41,590 nt of DNA from Paenibacillus sanguinis 2301083 = DSM 16941. GTDB lineage: Bacteria > Bacillota > Bacilli > Paenibacillales > Paenibacillaceae. The stretch covers positions 1 to 41,590 of the forward strand of contig NZ_KB895398.1 of the NCBI RefSeq assembly GCF_000374825.1, read 5' to 3'. The position numbers and the translations under genes were made by a program. The notes below the pieces were generated by a model. The model saw only the letters and a program-made list of their open reading frames with translations. It did not search any database and was not told where the DNA came from. Below are positions 8,987 through 16,885 of this stretch, piece after piece (positions within the stretch are counted from its first letter, which is position 1; every line of letters begins with the position of its first letter).

Positions 8987-9846
8987 GTCTAGCTGTAGTC
9001 AAAAAAAGAAAACCCGACGATCCGGGTCCAATAGCCAAGACGTTATTTTACACAGCCATGATTATCGGGGCGTTGTTGTCCGTGTTCCCGTTCTACTGGA
9101 TGTTCGTGGTTGCAACTAACGAGAAGGATGCAGCCTTTCACATTCCTCCACTGCTTACGCCGGGCGCGGAATTTTTCAATAACTTCCAGCGCGTATTGGA
9201 GCGGACGGAATTCTTCCAGGCGATGTTTAACTCTATAGTTGTATCAAGCGCAGTAACGATATCGGTTGTATTCTTGAGCACGTTGGCTGGTTATGCATTC
9301 GCGAAGTATGAATTTCCCTTAAAAAAGACGTTGTTCATCTTTGTTATCGCGACTATGCTTGTACCTGCTCAGCTTAGCGTATTGCCGCAATATGTCATTA
9401 TGGCCAAGCTGCATTGGATCGACAGCTACAAAGCGCTAATCGTACCGGCCATGGTAAATGCCTTTGGGATTTTCTGGATGCGCCAGTACATCAGCTCGGC
9501 TGTTCACCCGGAACTCATCGAGGCTGGGCGGATTGATGGCGGTGGTCATTTCCGTATCTTCTGGAGTATTGCCATTCCGGTAATAACACCTGCGATGGCC
9601 ACGCTGGGGATTTTGAATTTCATGAACGTGTGGAATGACTTCTTCTGGCCGCTGGTAGTACTGAAAAACAAGGAGAACTATACGCTTCAGCTAGCGTTGC
9701 AGCAGTTGTTTACGAATAAGGATGGTCTCGATTTTGGTATGATTATGTCCGCTACCTTCACGGCAACCTTGCCGCTGCTTATCGTATTCCTGCTGTTCAG
9801 CCGCTGGGTAATCGCCGGTCTTACGTCCGGTGCAATCAAAAGTTAA
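8983..9846 (+). CDS. CUT1 sugar ABC transporter permease, second subunit (MalG-like)
   Basis: The 287-residue membrane protein has about six helices, starting at FYTAMIIGALLSVFPFYWMF, and an EAA loop EAGRIDGGGHFRIFWSIAIP. It pairs with the preceding permease to form the translocation pore. Its ATG overlaps the stop of that gene. The last helix ends GLTSGAIKS, a typical MalG-family C-terminus (TxGAxKG/S), which contacts the ATPase. It is followed after 72 bases by the sensor kinase with no clear terminator between. Confidence 0.93.
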   Translation: MSLAVVKKRKPDDPGPIAKTLFYTAMIIGALLSVFPFYWMFVVATNEKDAAFHIPPLLTPGAEFFNNFQRVLERTEFFQAMFNSIVVSSAVTISVVFLSTLAGYAFAKYEFPLKKTLFIFVIATMLVPAQLSVLPQYVIMAKLHWIDSYKALIVPAMVNAFGIFWMRQYISSAVHPELIEAGRIDGGGHFRIFWSIAIPVITPAMATLGILNFMNVWNDFFWPLVVLKNKENYTLQLALQQLFTNKDGLDFGMIMSATFTATLPLLIVFLLFSRWVIAGLTSGAIKS

Positions 9847-9918
9847 TCTGTATAGCAAAGGAATAACTTATATCATGAAGAATAATAGAATGAGGAGATA
9901 TTTAGGAGGAAGCCGATT

Positions 9919-11658
9919 ATGAAGCTCCGTCGAAAAATCTTGCTTGCTATTATTCTTCTTGTATTTATTCCAGTCATTCTGATGGGTTCCATATCGTACT
10001 ACAGCTTCTCAAATGCGATGGAGAATAAATCTAGCAACTTTTATTGGATCTCCTTGCTGGAGACCGACCGGAAATTGAATTTTGCGCTGAATGAAGTTGC
10101 AACCGTATCCAATTCGGCGATTACACAGCCCATTATTCAGAAGCTGCTGAAGCAGCCGAACTTTGTTGTTACGTATGAGCAAAGGCAAGATATCAATAAT
10201 CTGATTAACCATCCAATGATTACGTCATTTGGATTGTATTCCAAGGATAAGCTGCAGTATCAATTCAATGAAATGTCCTTTGAGGACCTGACGAAGCAGA
10301 GCTGGTATGGAGCGATGAAAGCTGCCGAGGGACGGCCCGTATGGGTGGGCCCTGGCGAGAACGGATCTGCCTCCACGGGGAAACCAGTTTTAATTCAGGC
10401 CCGTTTGATCAAGGATTATTACTCGCTTGAAGATATTGGCGCTTTGGTCATTGATGTCAAGCCGAATATTCTGGATCAAGTGTTTTGGGATGCGGCCACG
10501 TTGAAGCAGGGGGATATTCTGCTTGTGAACAAGCAAGGGAATATTGTCTTCGACAAGTCTGGTACGCATATTGGGGAACGTACAGAATTTCCTTTCCTCC
10601 AGGATGAGGGCTCCGGGGGGAAAGGATACTATACGGACAAATATCAGGGTGAGAAGTCGCTGATTACATATTTGCCTTCGCATAACAAGGATTGGTATCT
10701 GGTAGCTATCACGCCCAGCAAGCTGATCGCTTCGGAATCGCTGTCCATTCGCAATATTGCCATTGTGCTGGTGCTGGTCTCGTTGATATCGGCTTTTCTA
10801 TTTGACCAGTTTTATGTACGACGCTTGGTTCGCAGTATCATCAGTGCCGTGAACGGGATGAAGCGGGTGCAGCAGGGGATTTTCGTGCCCATTACTTCCG
10901 CAGTACGCAGCGAGGATGAGACGGATCTGTTGACCGATGGCTTTAATCGAATGAGCCGGCAAATCACCGAGCTGATTGAGCAAGTGCAGACGGAACAGGC
11001 ACGCAAGAAGGAAGTTGAGCTGCAGGCGCTGGTGGCTCAGATCAATCCGCATTTTATTTATAACTCACTGGAGTCCATTAATTCTATGGCAGTGCTGCAG
11101 GGTAATCGGGATATTAGCAAAATGGTTATATCTTTGGGGAAGCTGCTGCGCATCAGCATTAGTGAAAATCAGCAGTTAATCCCGTTATCCATGGAGATGG
11201 AGCATGTTCGCCATTATCTGGACATTCAGAAATTTCGCTTTGAGGATAAATTCTCTTATCATATCGAAGTACCTGAATCGCTAAGGTATTATTTGACGCA
11301 GAAGCTAATCGTGCAACCGATTGTGGAGAATGCGTTATATCATGGGATTGAGCCGATGGAAGCTAACGGGACCATTTCAATTACGGCCACTGAGAATGAG
11401 CGTGATATTCTTATCGACGTGAAGGATAATGGTCCGGGGTTTGACCCGGATACACTGCTGCACTTGTGGAGCAAAGACTGGGGAACGTTGAAGAAATACC
11501 GGGAGAATGGCGTAGGGCTCAAAAATGTCCATGAGCGGCTGCGTATCCGGTTTGGTGGTCATTACGGCATTATGATCTGCTCCTCCCCAGGATTCGGATC
11601 GATTATTCGCATACGTATCCCGAAAATTCTGCAGGATACGTCCGCGGCTAAACGATAG
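9919..11658 (+). CDS. YesM-type sensor histidine kinase
   Basis: The 579-residue membrane kinase has an N-terminal helix (about residues 7-27), an extracellular region of about 250 residues resembling a dCache sensor, a second helix (about residues 275-298), a HAMP linker, a His_kinase domain with INPHFIYNSLESI (phospho-acceptor His378), and an HATPase domain (VENALYHGIEP, DNGPGFDPD, GVGLKNVHERL). By family it senses an extracellular sugar or partner protein and phosphorylates the YesN-type regulator encoded two genes on. AGGAGG precedes ATG by about eight bases. The binding-protein-like gene starts five bases after its stop, and this close packing argues that the three proteins work together. 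Confidence 0.93.
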   Translation: MKLRRKILLAIILLVFIPVILMGSISYYSFSNAMENKSSNFYWISLLETDRKLNFALNEVATVSNSAITQPIIQKLLKQPNFVVTYEQRQDINNLINHPMITSFGLYSKDKLQYQFNEMSFEDLTKQSWYGAMKAAEGRPVWVGPGENGSASTGKPVLIQARLIKDYYSLEDIGALVIDVKPNILDQVFWDAATLKQGDILLVNKQGNIVFDKSGTHIGERTEFPFLQDEGSGGKGYYTDKYQGEKSLITYLPSHNKDWYLVAITPSKLIASESLSIRNIAIVLVLVSLISAFLFDQFYVRRLVRSIISAVNGMKRVQQGIFVPITSAVRSEDETDLLTDGFNRMSRQITELIEQVQTEQARKKEVELQALVAQINPHFIYNSLESINSMAVLQGNRDISKMVISLGKLLRISISENQQLIPLSMEMEHVRHYLDIQKFRFEDKFSYHIEVPESLRYYLTQKLIVQPIVENALYHGIEPMEANGTISITATENERDILIDVKDNGPGFDPDTLLHLWSKDWGTLKKYRENGVGLKNVHERLRIRFGGHYGIMICSSPGFGSIIRIRIPKILQDTSAAKR

Positions 11659-11663
11659 GGGGC

Positions 11664-13022
11664 ATGAGAGAGATGAAGAAATGGTTTCTGAATTGGGGCT
11701 GGATCGCTGTTTATGCCGTAGTGCTGGCGATTTGGGTGCTCGTCATCGCTGCGGACGGACATGAGCCGATTGAAGAGAGCCAAACGGAGAAGATTACGCT
11801 GACCTTTCGCCACTTTTGGATTAAGGAGCATGACAGCCAAATGCTGGATATCGTCGAGAATGTCGTGGCGGAGTTCCAGCAGACGCATCCGAATGTGAAG
11901 GTTAATTTTGAAGGTATGGACCAGACCGTTCATCGGGAACAGAAATTAAAGAGTGAGATGGTCACCGGTACGCCGCCCGATATGTTCGTCTTGTTCGGGG
12001 GAGCCGAGATTGAGCCTTACGTTCGTTCCAATCGGCTAATGGATTTGACGGAATTTGTGGAGAAGAACAGTTTAAAGGAAGAGTTCCAGGATCTCCATCT
12101 GTGGACCTTCGACGATCATATTTACGGCTTGCCGATTGAGGGCAATGCGGAGCCCCTCTACTACAACAAGGAGATGTTCCGTCAGTTTGGACTTAATCCG
12201 CCCGGAACGCTGGATGATTTGGATCGTATCGTTCGCGTGCTTGGAGCCAGTCGCATTACGCCCTTTGCCTTAGGGAATGAGGAGAGGTGGCCGGCAGCTA
12301 TCTTCGCCCATTATTTAATGGATCGGTATGCCGGACCGGAACTGATTAATGAGTTGGTACAGGGTGAGGGGAAGTATAGCTTTCATAACCCGGGTTATCT
12401 GCAAGCCTTTAAGCACTTGGATTCATGGATTAATGACATCGCCTTCAGCGCGCCGGCTAATGACTTGTCCACAGAAGAGGCGATTGAGCTGTTTACGAGT
12501 GGCAAGGCGGGCATGTATCTGAACGGGAACTGGGATATTAATCTGTTCCATAGCGGTAAGGCGCCGGAGGGATTTCAAAATCAGGTTGGCGTCATCCCTT
12601 TCCCATCGCGTACGAAGGAGGGCAGCAAGTCCATTGCCGGAGGTTATACGATAGGGATCGGCTTATCCTCCAATTTGGATGAGGCGAAATGGGAAGCGGC
12701 CCAGCAGCTGCTCAAAGCATTTTATACAGAGGATGTTCAACGGCGTATCGTTTATGAAGCACTGCGGATTCCTTCCATGAAGATTACTTACGATTCTGAG
12801 AAGACAGGACCGGTATTTGCCCAGGTTATTGAGTTGATGGAGCAAAGTCCGCAAAGCTTTGTCCCGTATGATAACGTGTTGTCCCCCGAGGTGAACAAGA
12901 CCTTCTTGAAGGTGTTGAAAGAAATGCTGGGCAGCCGGATTTCCCCGGGAGAGGCACTGGAACAGATTCAGCTAACATCGGAGCAATATTGGCAACTAAG
13001 AAGAAGCTCTCTGCCTAATTAA
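11664..13022 (+). CDS. Membrane-anchored extracellular solute-binding protein lacking a lipobox
   Basis: The 452-residue protein has the fold signature of family 1 sugar-binding proteins (ITLTFRHFWIKEHDSQ, GTPPDMFVLFGGAEI, YGLPIEGNAEPLYYNKEMF, GKAGMYLNGNWDINLF). Its N-terminus is one hydrophobic helix (IAVYAVVLAIWVLVIA) and the whole protein contains no cysteine, so it cannot be a classical lipoprotein; it is probably held by an uncleaved anchor or cleaved by signal peptidase I. It lies between sensor kinase and response regulator, so it is probably a sensory ligand-binding partner of the kinase rather than the transporter's main receptor. The start may be ATG 11664 or ATG 11673; the GGGGG run is poorly spaced for the first and about 11 bases from the second. 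Confidence 0.85.
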   Translation: MREMKKWFLNWGWIAVYAVVLAIWVLVIAADGHEPIEESQTEKITLTFRHFWIKEHDSQMLDIVENVVAEFQQTHPNVKVNFEGMDQTVHREQKLKSEMVTGTPPDMFVLFGGAEIEPYVRSNRLMDLTEFVEKNSLKEEFQDLHLWTFDDHIYGLPIEGNAEPLYYNKEMFRQFGLNPPGTLDDLDRIVRVLGASRITPFALGNEERWPAAIFAHYLMDRYAGPELINELVQGEGKYSFHNPGYLQAFKHLDSWINDIAFSAPANDLSTEEAIELFTSGKAGMYLNGNWDINLFHSGKAPEGFQNQVGVIPFPSRTKEGSKSIAGGYTIGIGLSSNLDEAKWEAAQQLLKAFYTEDVQRRIVYEALRIPSMKITYDSEKTGPVFAQVIELMEQSPQSFVPYDNVLSPEVNKTFLKVLKEMLGSRISPGEALEQIQLTSEQYWQLRRSSLPN

Positions 13023-13040
13023 CCGTGAGGAGGTAACGAC

Positions 13041-14636
13041 GTGGTCGTTCAGGATAAGAAATATCGGGTTATTCTGGTGGATGACGAACCGATCATTTTA
13101 CGCAGCCTGAAGGTGGCGGTTCCCTGGGAGCAGATGAATTTGGAGGTTGTTGGCGAGGCGCGGAATGGGGAGAAGGCGCTGCAACTTGTTCGTGAGCTGT
13201 CGCCGCATATGATTATCAGCGATATTCGGATGCCCGGCATCGATGGCATTGCATTAATGAAGGAAGTGCTGGCGGAGAACGCCAAGCGGCTGTTTATTTT
13301 TATTAGTGGGTACGGAGAATTTGAATATGCAAGGGAGGCGCTGCGGGAGGGCGCCTTTGATTATTTGCTAAAGCCGATTGATCACGATGAGTTGATTGAA
13401 ATGCTGGAACGGGCCAAGAAGAATCTGGAGAAACAGACGGAGACCACCCGATTATTGCATTCGGTGCAGGCCTTGTCGGTGCTGGCGCGTGAGCGGATGT
13501 TTGCCGAATTCATTGAAGGCGGTTCCAGTCAAAGCCCTCTACAGCATATGAGCTGGCTGGAGAATAGCGAGCTATCGCAGGGATATTTCATGGCTGTCAT
13601 TCAGCTGGATCATTACTTGAAGCTGACGGGGGAATGGACAGCGGATGAACGGCGCTTGTGGCTGTTTGCGATTCGCAATATTTTAACAGAATGGTCGCTT
13701 GAGCACGGTGGGCTGACGGTCTTTCCTTTTCATGGGGGTGAATGGGTCCTGCTGTTCCCAAGCTCGCTTAGTGATCAAAAGGAGGAACTGGGCACGGATG
13801 TCATCCGTCAAATCAAACAGAATACCAAGCTATCTTGCTCCATCGGATTCAGTCAAACCACCTCGGGTCTGGAGAGCTTGAGCGAGGCCTACCAGAGTGC
13901 AGCCAAGGCGTTGTATCGTCGATTCTACAGCGAGCATCCGGGAGTGTTCATGGATGATGCTGAACTTGGGGGGAGCGTTGTCCCGGAACCCAAATATCCG
14001 AAACATCTGGAAGCCGTGCTGCTGGACAGCATCCGGACATTGCAGCGGGAACGGCTGCTCACGGCCCTTGATGAGACCAAGCAGTACATTGAGGAGCAGG
14101 CGTTTACCAAGGATGTGGCTGAGCGAATTATTGTAGAATTGACCGTGGTACTGTACCGCCAATATGAACATATGAATTTGCTGCTAGAATGGTCATTGGA
14201 AGGGTTGCTCCAGGAGCTGCATTCCTTGGGGACACTTTCGGAAATGATAGGGCTCTTGAAGGCCAGCTTCGGGAAATGGATTACAGAAAGCCGGGAGAAT
14301 TCCACCAAGGAGAATATTCAAAGCGTGATTGCCAGATCACAGGAATACATTCTGGACAATTATCATAAGGATCTTAGCATTGAAGAGGTGTCGGAACTCG
14401 CAGATCTCAGCATCAGCCACTTCTGTTTGCTGTTTAAGCAGGTGACGGGATATACCTTCCTCGAATACCTGACCCAGTGCCGGATCGAGAAGGCAAAGTA
14501 CATTCTGAAGAACAGCCCTGTGAAGGTCTATCAGGTAGCTCCTATGGTTGGTTATCAGGACCCGCGTTACTTCACCCAAGTCTTCAAGAAGCTGACAGGA
14601 ATGACGCCAACCGAGTTTCGGGAGGTGGGGGCTTGA
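13041..14636 (+). CDS. YesN-type response regulator with AraC DNA-binding domain
   Basis: The 531-residue regulator has a receiver domain (VILVDDEP, phospho-acceptor Asp61 in MIISDIRMPG, ISGYGEFEYA, LLKPID), a long middle region, and a C-terminal AraC/HTH_18 domain with two helix-turn-helix motifs (IEEVSELADLSISHFCLLFK, and VYQVAPMVGYQDPRYFTQVF). It most likely activates the sugar transporter promoter upstream of 6531 when phosphorylated by the kinase encoded at 9919. The start is GTG with AGGAGG seven bases upstream. Only 18 bases separate it from the preceding gene. A weak 5-bp hairpin follows near 14674-14691, and no convincing terminator was found. Confidence 0.93.
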   Translation: MVVQDKKYRVILVDDEPIILRSLKVAVPWEQMNLEVVGEARNGEKALQLVRELSPHMIISDIRMPGIDGIALMKEVLAENAKRLFIFISGYGEFEYAREALREGAFDYLLKPIDHDELIEMLERAKKNLEKQTETTRLLHSVQALSVLARERMFAEFIEGGSSQSPLQHMSWLENSELSQGYFMAVIQLDHYLKLTGEWTADERRLWLFAIRNILTEWSLEHGGLTVFPFHGGEWVLLFPSSLSDQKEELGTDVIRQIKQNTKLSCSIGFSQTTSGLESLSEAYQSAAKALYRRFYSEHPGVFMDDAELGGSVVPEPKYPKHLEAVLLDSIRTLQRERLLTALDETKQYIEEQAFTKDVAERIIVELTVVLYRQYEHMNLLLEWSLEGLLQELHSLGTLSEMIGLLKASFGKWITESRENSTKENIQSVIARSQEYILDNYHKDLSIEEVSELADLSISHFCLLFKQVTGYTFLEYLTQCRIEKAKYILKNSPVKVYQVAPMVGYQDPRYFTQVFKKLTGMTPTEFREVGA

Positions 14637-14727
14637 GCTTCCGCTGGGGGCTTGGTAGCCTTCGCAATAATGGAGATCTTTCATCATCTCTTTAAGCTTT
14701 TTGGTTAGACAAGGAGATTTAGTTATC

Positions 14728-15204
14728 ATGAATCCAAAAAAGTTTGTTTTCTTTTCTGTATCCTTAATTTTACTGATTACCGCAATTTTTATAAGTAAAT
14801 ACGTTGTTGAAAAACCCCCATCTGTTAGTTCTTTCGATGATTTGGTGTTAAATCACCTGAATAATGAAGCAATTACATCCATTGAAGTTTATTCCACAGT
14901 ACTGGGGCACTCGCAAGAAAAAGCGGAAATTGTAAATGAAAATAAAATGAACACGATAATTAGTGAACTTTCGAATTTAAAATTGAAGGAATCAAGTAGA
15001 CTTGAAGTTGATGAAGATGAAACATACAGAATAAGAATAAATTCAAAAGAAGGTAAACGGTTTGATCTGGTTTTTTACGGGAAAGATCGGAAGCATATAG
15101 GTGTAAGAAATCATACGGATGAGGATAAGCCAGAGAATAGCAGTGGTACTTATGAAATTGTTAGTGAGTTTAATTGGGATAAATTTGTTAGTTTATCAAA
15201 GTAG
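14728..15204 (+). CDS. Small membrane-anchored protein of unknown function
   Basis: I do not recognise this protein. It starts at ATG 14728 with AAGGAG at 14711-14716; an in-frame TTG nine codons earlier is less likely. The 158 residues begin with one hydrophobic helix (FVFFSVSLILLITAIFISKYVV) and continue as a charged, probably extracytoplasmic domain with beta-rich character (TSIEVYST, YRIRINSKEG, RFDLVFYGKD). It is clearly more AT-rich than the sugar genes before it, and it sits beside a repeat-filled intergenic region, which suggests a recently acquired or fast-changing accessory gene. Nothing links it functionally to the sugar operon. Confidence 0.7.
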   Translation: MNPKKFVFFSVSLILLITAIFISKYVVEKPPSVSSFDDLVLNHLNNEAITSIEVYSTVLGHSQEKAEIVNENKMNTIISELSNLKLKESSRLEVDEDETYRIRINSKEGKRFDLVFYGKDRKHIGVRNHTDEDKPENSSGTYEIVSEFNWDKFVSLSK

Positions 15205-15274
15205 CAGTGAATAAGGCCAAGAAAATGCTGAAAATAAAAGGGGAATCAAAACAAAAACCAGAGGTTGACATGAT

Positions 15275-15510
15275 CCATTCGGGAGCAAATCAAAAACGAA
15301 TATACCTCTAACAGGAAATCCTCATGCTAATTAACCCTTATTTCACCAAATATGACATATAACAGGAAATCCTCATGTTAATTTTGGGCTTTTCCCCAAC
15401 AATCGACCATTTCATAATGATTAGCAGGAGAAAATCCATATAAATCCCTGATTCTGGCGGACTTGAGCTATTTAACGGGAGTTTTTCCCTATAAAAGAAG
15501 AGGAATCCCC
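15275..15510. repeat. Array of degenerate GGAAATCC-core intergenic repeats
   Basis: Two 24-base direct repeats, 15309-15332 and 15360-15383, differ at one position and share the core AACAGGAAATCCTCATG. Weaker relatives follow at about 15419 (TTAGCAGGAGAAAATCC) and 15473 (TTAACGGGAGTTTTTCCC), with more distant cores at about 15284 and 15498. Spacing is roughly 50-60 bases, and most units carry a small GGA...TCC palindrome. The 15205-15658 gap otherwise contains no gene I can support. Units are too few and too divergent for CRISPR. Confidence 0.65.
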
Positions 15511-15658
15511 GAATAGAACCTGAGAACCAGCGGTATTAAGCGAATTTCTTGGGATACGTGCAATGCGCCTCATAAGTCTTGCTAACGATCAACCGCTAAT
15601 TTTTAGATTGAGCCATGAAAGGGGGGCATTTTAAAATATGTTCTATAAGTACCCTTGG

Positions 15659-15701
15659 TAAACACCGTCTTCCAATGAAGAATTCTGGAAGGCGGTGTTT
15701 A
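15659..15701. terminator. Strong hairpin in the gap before the maleate-isomerase-like gene
   Basis: A 16-bp stem (15659-15674 with 15686-15701, one G-U pair) with an 11-base loop, followed by TTTG. It probably ends transcription from upstream, but no obvious gene ends just before it. Confidence 0.65.
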
Positions 15702-15742
15702 TTTGAGCTAACTAATGCCACACGGCTCCCTTAAAAATATGA

Positions 15743-15771
15743 TTTACTTTACCCGCTTGTAACAATATAAT
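15743..15771 (+). promoter_or_regulatory. Sigma-A-type promoter
   Basis: TTTACT at 15743-15748 and a perfect TATAAT at 15766-15771 have a 17-base spacer, 36 bases before the ATG of the maleate-isomerase-like gene. Confidence 0.65.
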
Positions 15772-15807
15772 AATTAAAACATATAAAACACAGGGGAGTA
15801 GTAAGTT

Positions 15808-16530
15808 ATGTATGGATATAGGGAACGTATAGGTTTGATTTTGCCATCGACCAATACGGTGATGGAGTCGGAGTTATCGAGAATGGTGCCAGAGGGCATC
15901 TCTGTGCATACCACGAGGGTGAAGCTAACGGCTACCAATCCCGAAGGGTTGAAGGCCATGTCTGTGAACGCCGAGCGAGCGGTGGATGAATTGGAAAGCT
16001 GTTTGAGTGATGTGATCATTTATGGTTGTACCTCTGGCAGTTTCTTGCAGGGGATGGATTGGGATGACCAGTTTAGGACCAGACTTCAGTCGTTAGCCAG
16101 TGCCAGGATATTGACAACCAGCTATGCCTGCCGCTTGGCGCTCCAGGCCATGGGGCGGCGGAAGATTGCCATTGCAACGCCTTATATCGACTCCTTAAAT
16201 GATGCGGCCAAAGGGTACTTTACTGCGGCGGGGTACGAGATCGTTAATATAAAGGGATTAGGTATAGAAGTGGCTTCAAATATAGGTAAAAATCCGCCTC
16301 ACATCAGTTATCGTCTTGGCAAGGAAGTAGTTACGGCAGAGACGGAGCTGTTGTTCCTGAGCTGTACGGGCTTTCGGACGATGGAAATTGTAGAGCGCCT
16401 GGAGCAGGACTTGGGCATTCCTGTGATCACCAGCAATGGAGCAAGCCTGTGGGCGGCCATGCGTTCCCATGGCATTAAAGAGCAGCTGCAGGGATACGGC
16501 AGCTTGTTTCAATTATCATATCCTTTATAA
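15808..16530 (+). CDS. Maleate cis-trans isomerase / arylmalonate decarboxylase family protein
   Basis: The 240-residue protein belongs to the Asp/Glu racemase-like superfamily. The N-terminus RIGLILPSTNTVMESEL is typical of maleate isomerase. Both expected cysteines are present: Cys74 in YGCTSGSF and Cys186 in LSCTGFRT, about 112 residues apart, close to the spacing in characterised maleate isomerases. That pair fits a racemase or isomerase better than arylmalonate decarboxylase, which keeps only one. It would interconvert maleate and fumarate or act on a related dicarboxylate in the cytoplasm. The gene is alone, with its own promoter and terminator, so the pathway is not shown by context. 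Confidence 0.8.
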   Translation: MYGYRERIGLILPSTNTVMESELSRMVPEGISVHTTRVKLTATNPEGLKAMSVNAERAVDELESCLSDVIIYGCTSGSFLQGMDWDDQFRTRLQSLASARILTTSYACRLALQAMGRRKIAIATPYIDSLNDAAKGYFTAAGYEIVNIKGLGIEVASNIGKNPPHISYRLGKEVVTAETELLFLSCTGFRTMEIVERLEQDLGIPVITSNGASLWAAMRSHGIKEQLQGYGSLFQLSYPL

Positions 16531-16534
16531 ATGA

Positions 16535-16577
16535 GAAGAAATGGTGATGCTGAACGACTCGGCATCACCATTTCTTC
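16535..16577. terminator. Intrinsic terminator after the maleate-isomerase-like gene
   Basis: A perfect 16-bp stem (16535-16550 with 16562-16577) with an 11-base loop. The A-rich left arm and T/C-rich right arm allow function in either direction. Confidence 0.8.
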
Positions 16578-16885
16578 CTAAAAGCCGCATCCTAAGGGAG
16601 AAGGCAACAAATCCGGCAGCTGCCCCCGTCGTGTTTCGTCATACAGCATAAAAAATGAAGTTGAACCTCCAGCGATCATTCGTAAGTTCAGATCATAGTT
16701 GGGGTTATCAACTAAAAATCCTCAAAATAGCCTAAGTTCCAATATCCATCATATACCGTGCTTTTTAAAACTTCTTTTTCATAAGGTGTTTTCGTTGTTA
16801 TGTGGAAAAGACCTTTATGCTTTTAAGGTATGAAATAAGGTAGGATAAACTGCTTCCTACCAGAAGGTTATATTTCCATAAATGG
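16578..16885. other. Intergenic stretch without a recognised gene
   Basis: These 308 bases lie downstream of both flanking genes. I see no supported reading frame, no tRNA and no strong hairpin apart from the terminator at its left edge. Confidence 0.5.

Noticed and set aside
9875..9922. 16-codon frame overlapping the sensor-kinase ATG as ATGA
   Set aside because: The overlap looks like translational coupling, but the only ribosome site is AAAGGA 12 bases away, and the peptide simply reads through the kinase's own AGGAGG site.
15275..15510. Possible CRISPR array
   Set aside because: Only two units are nearly identical, the others diverge strongly, spacing is irregular, and no cas gene is near.
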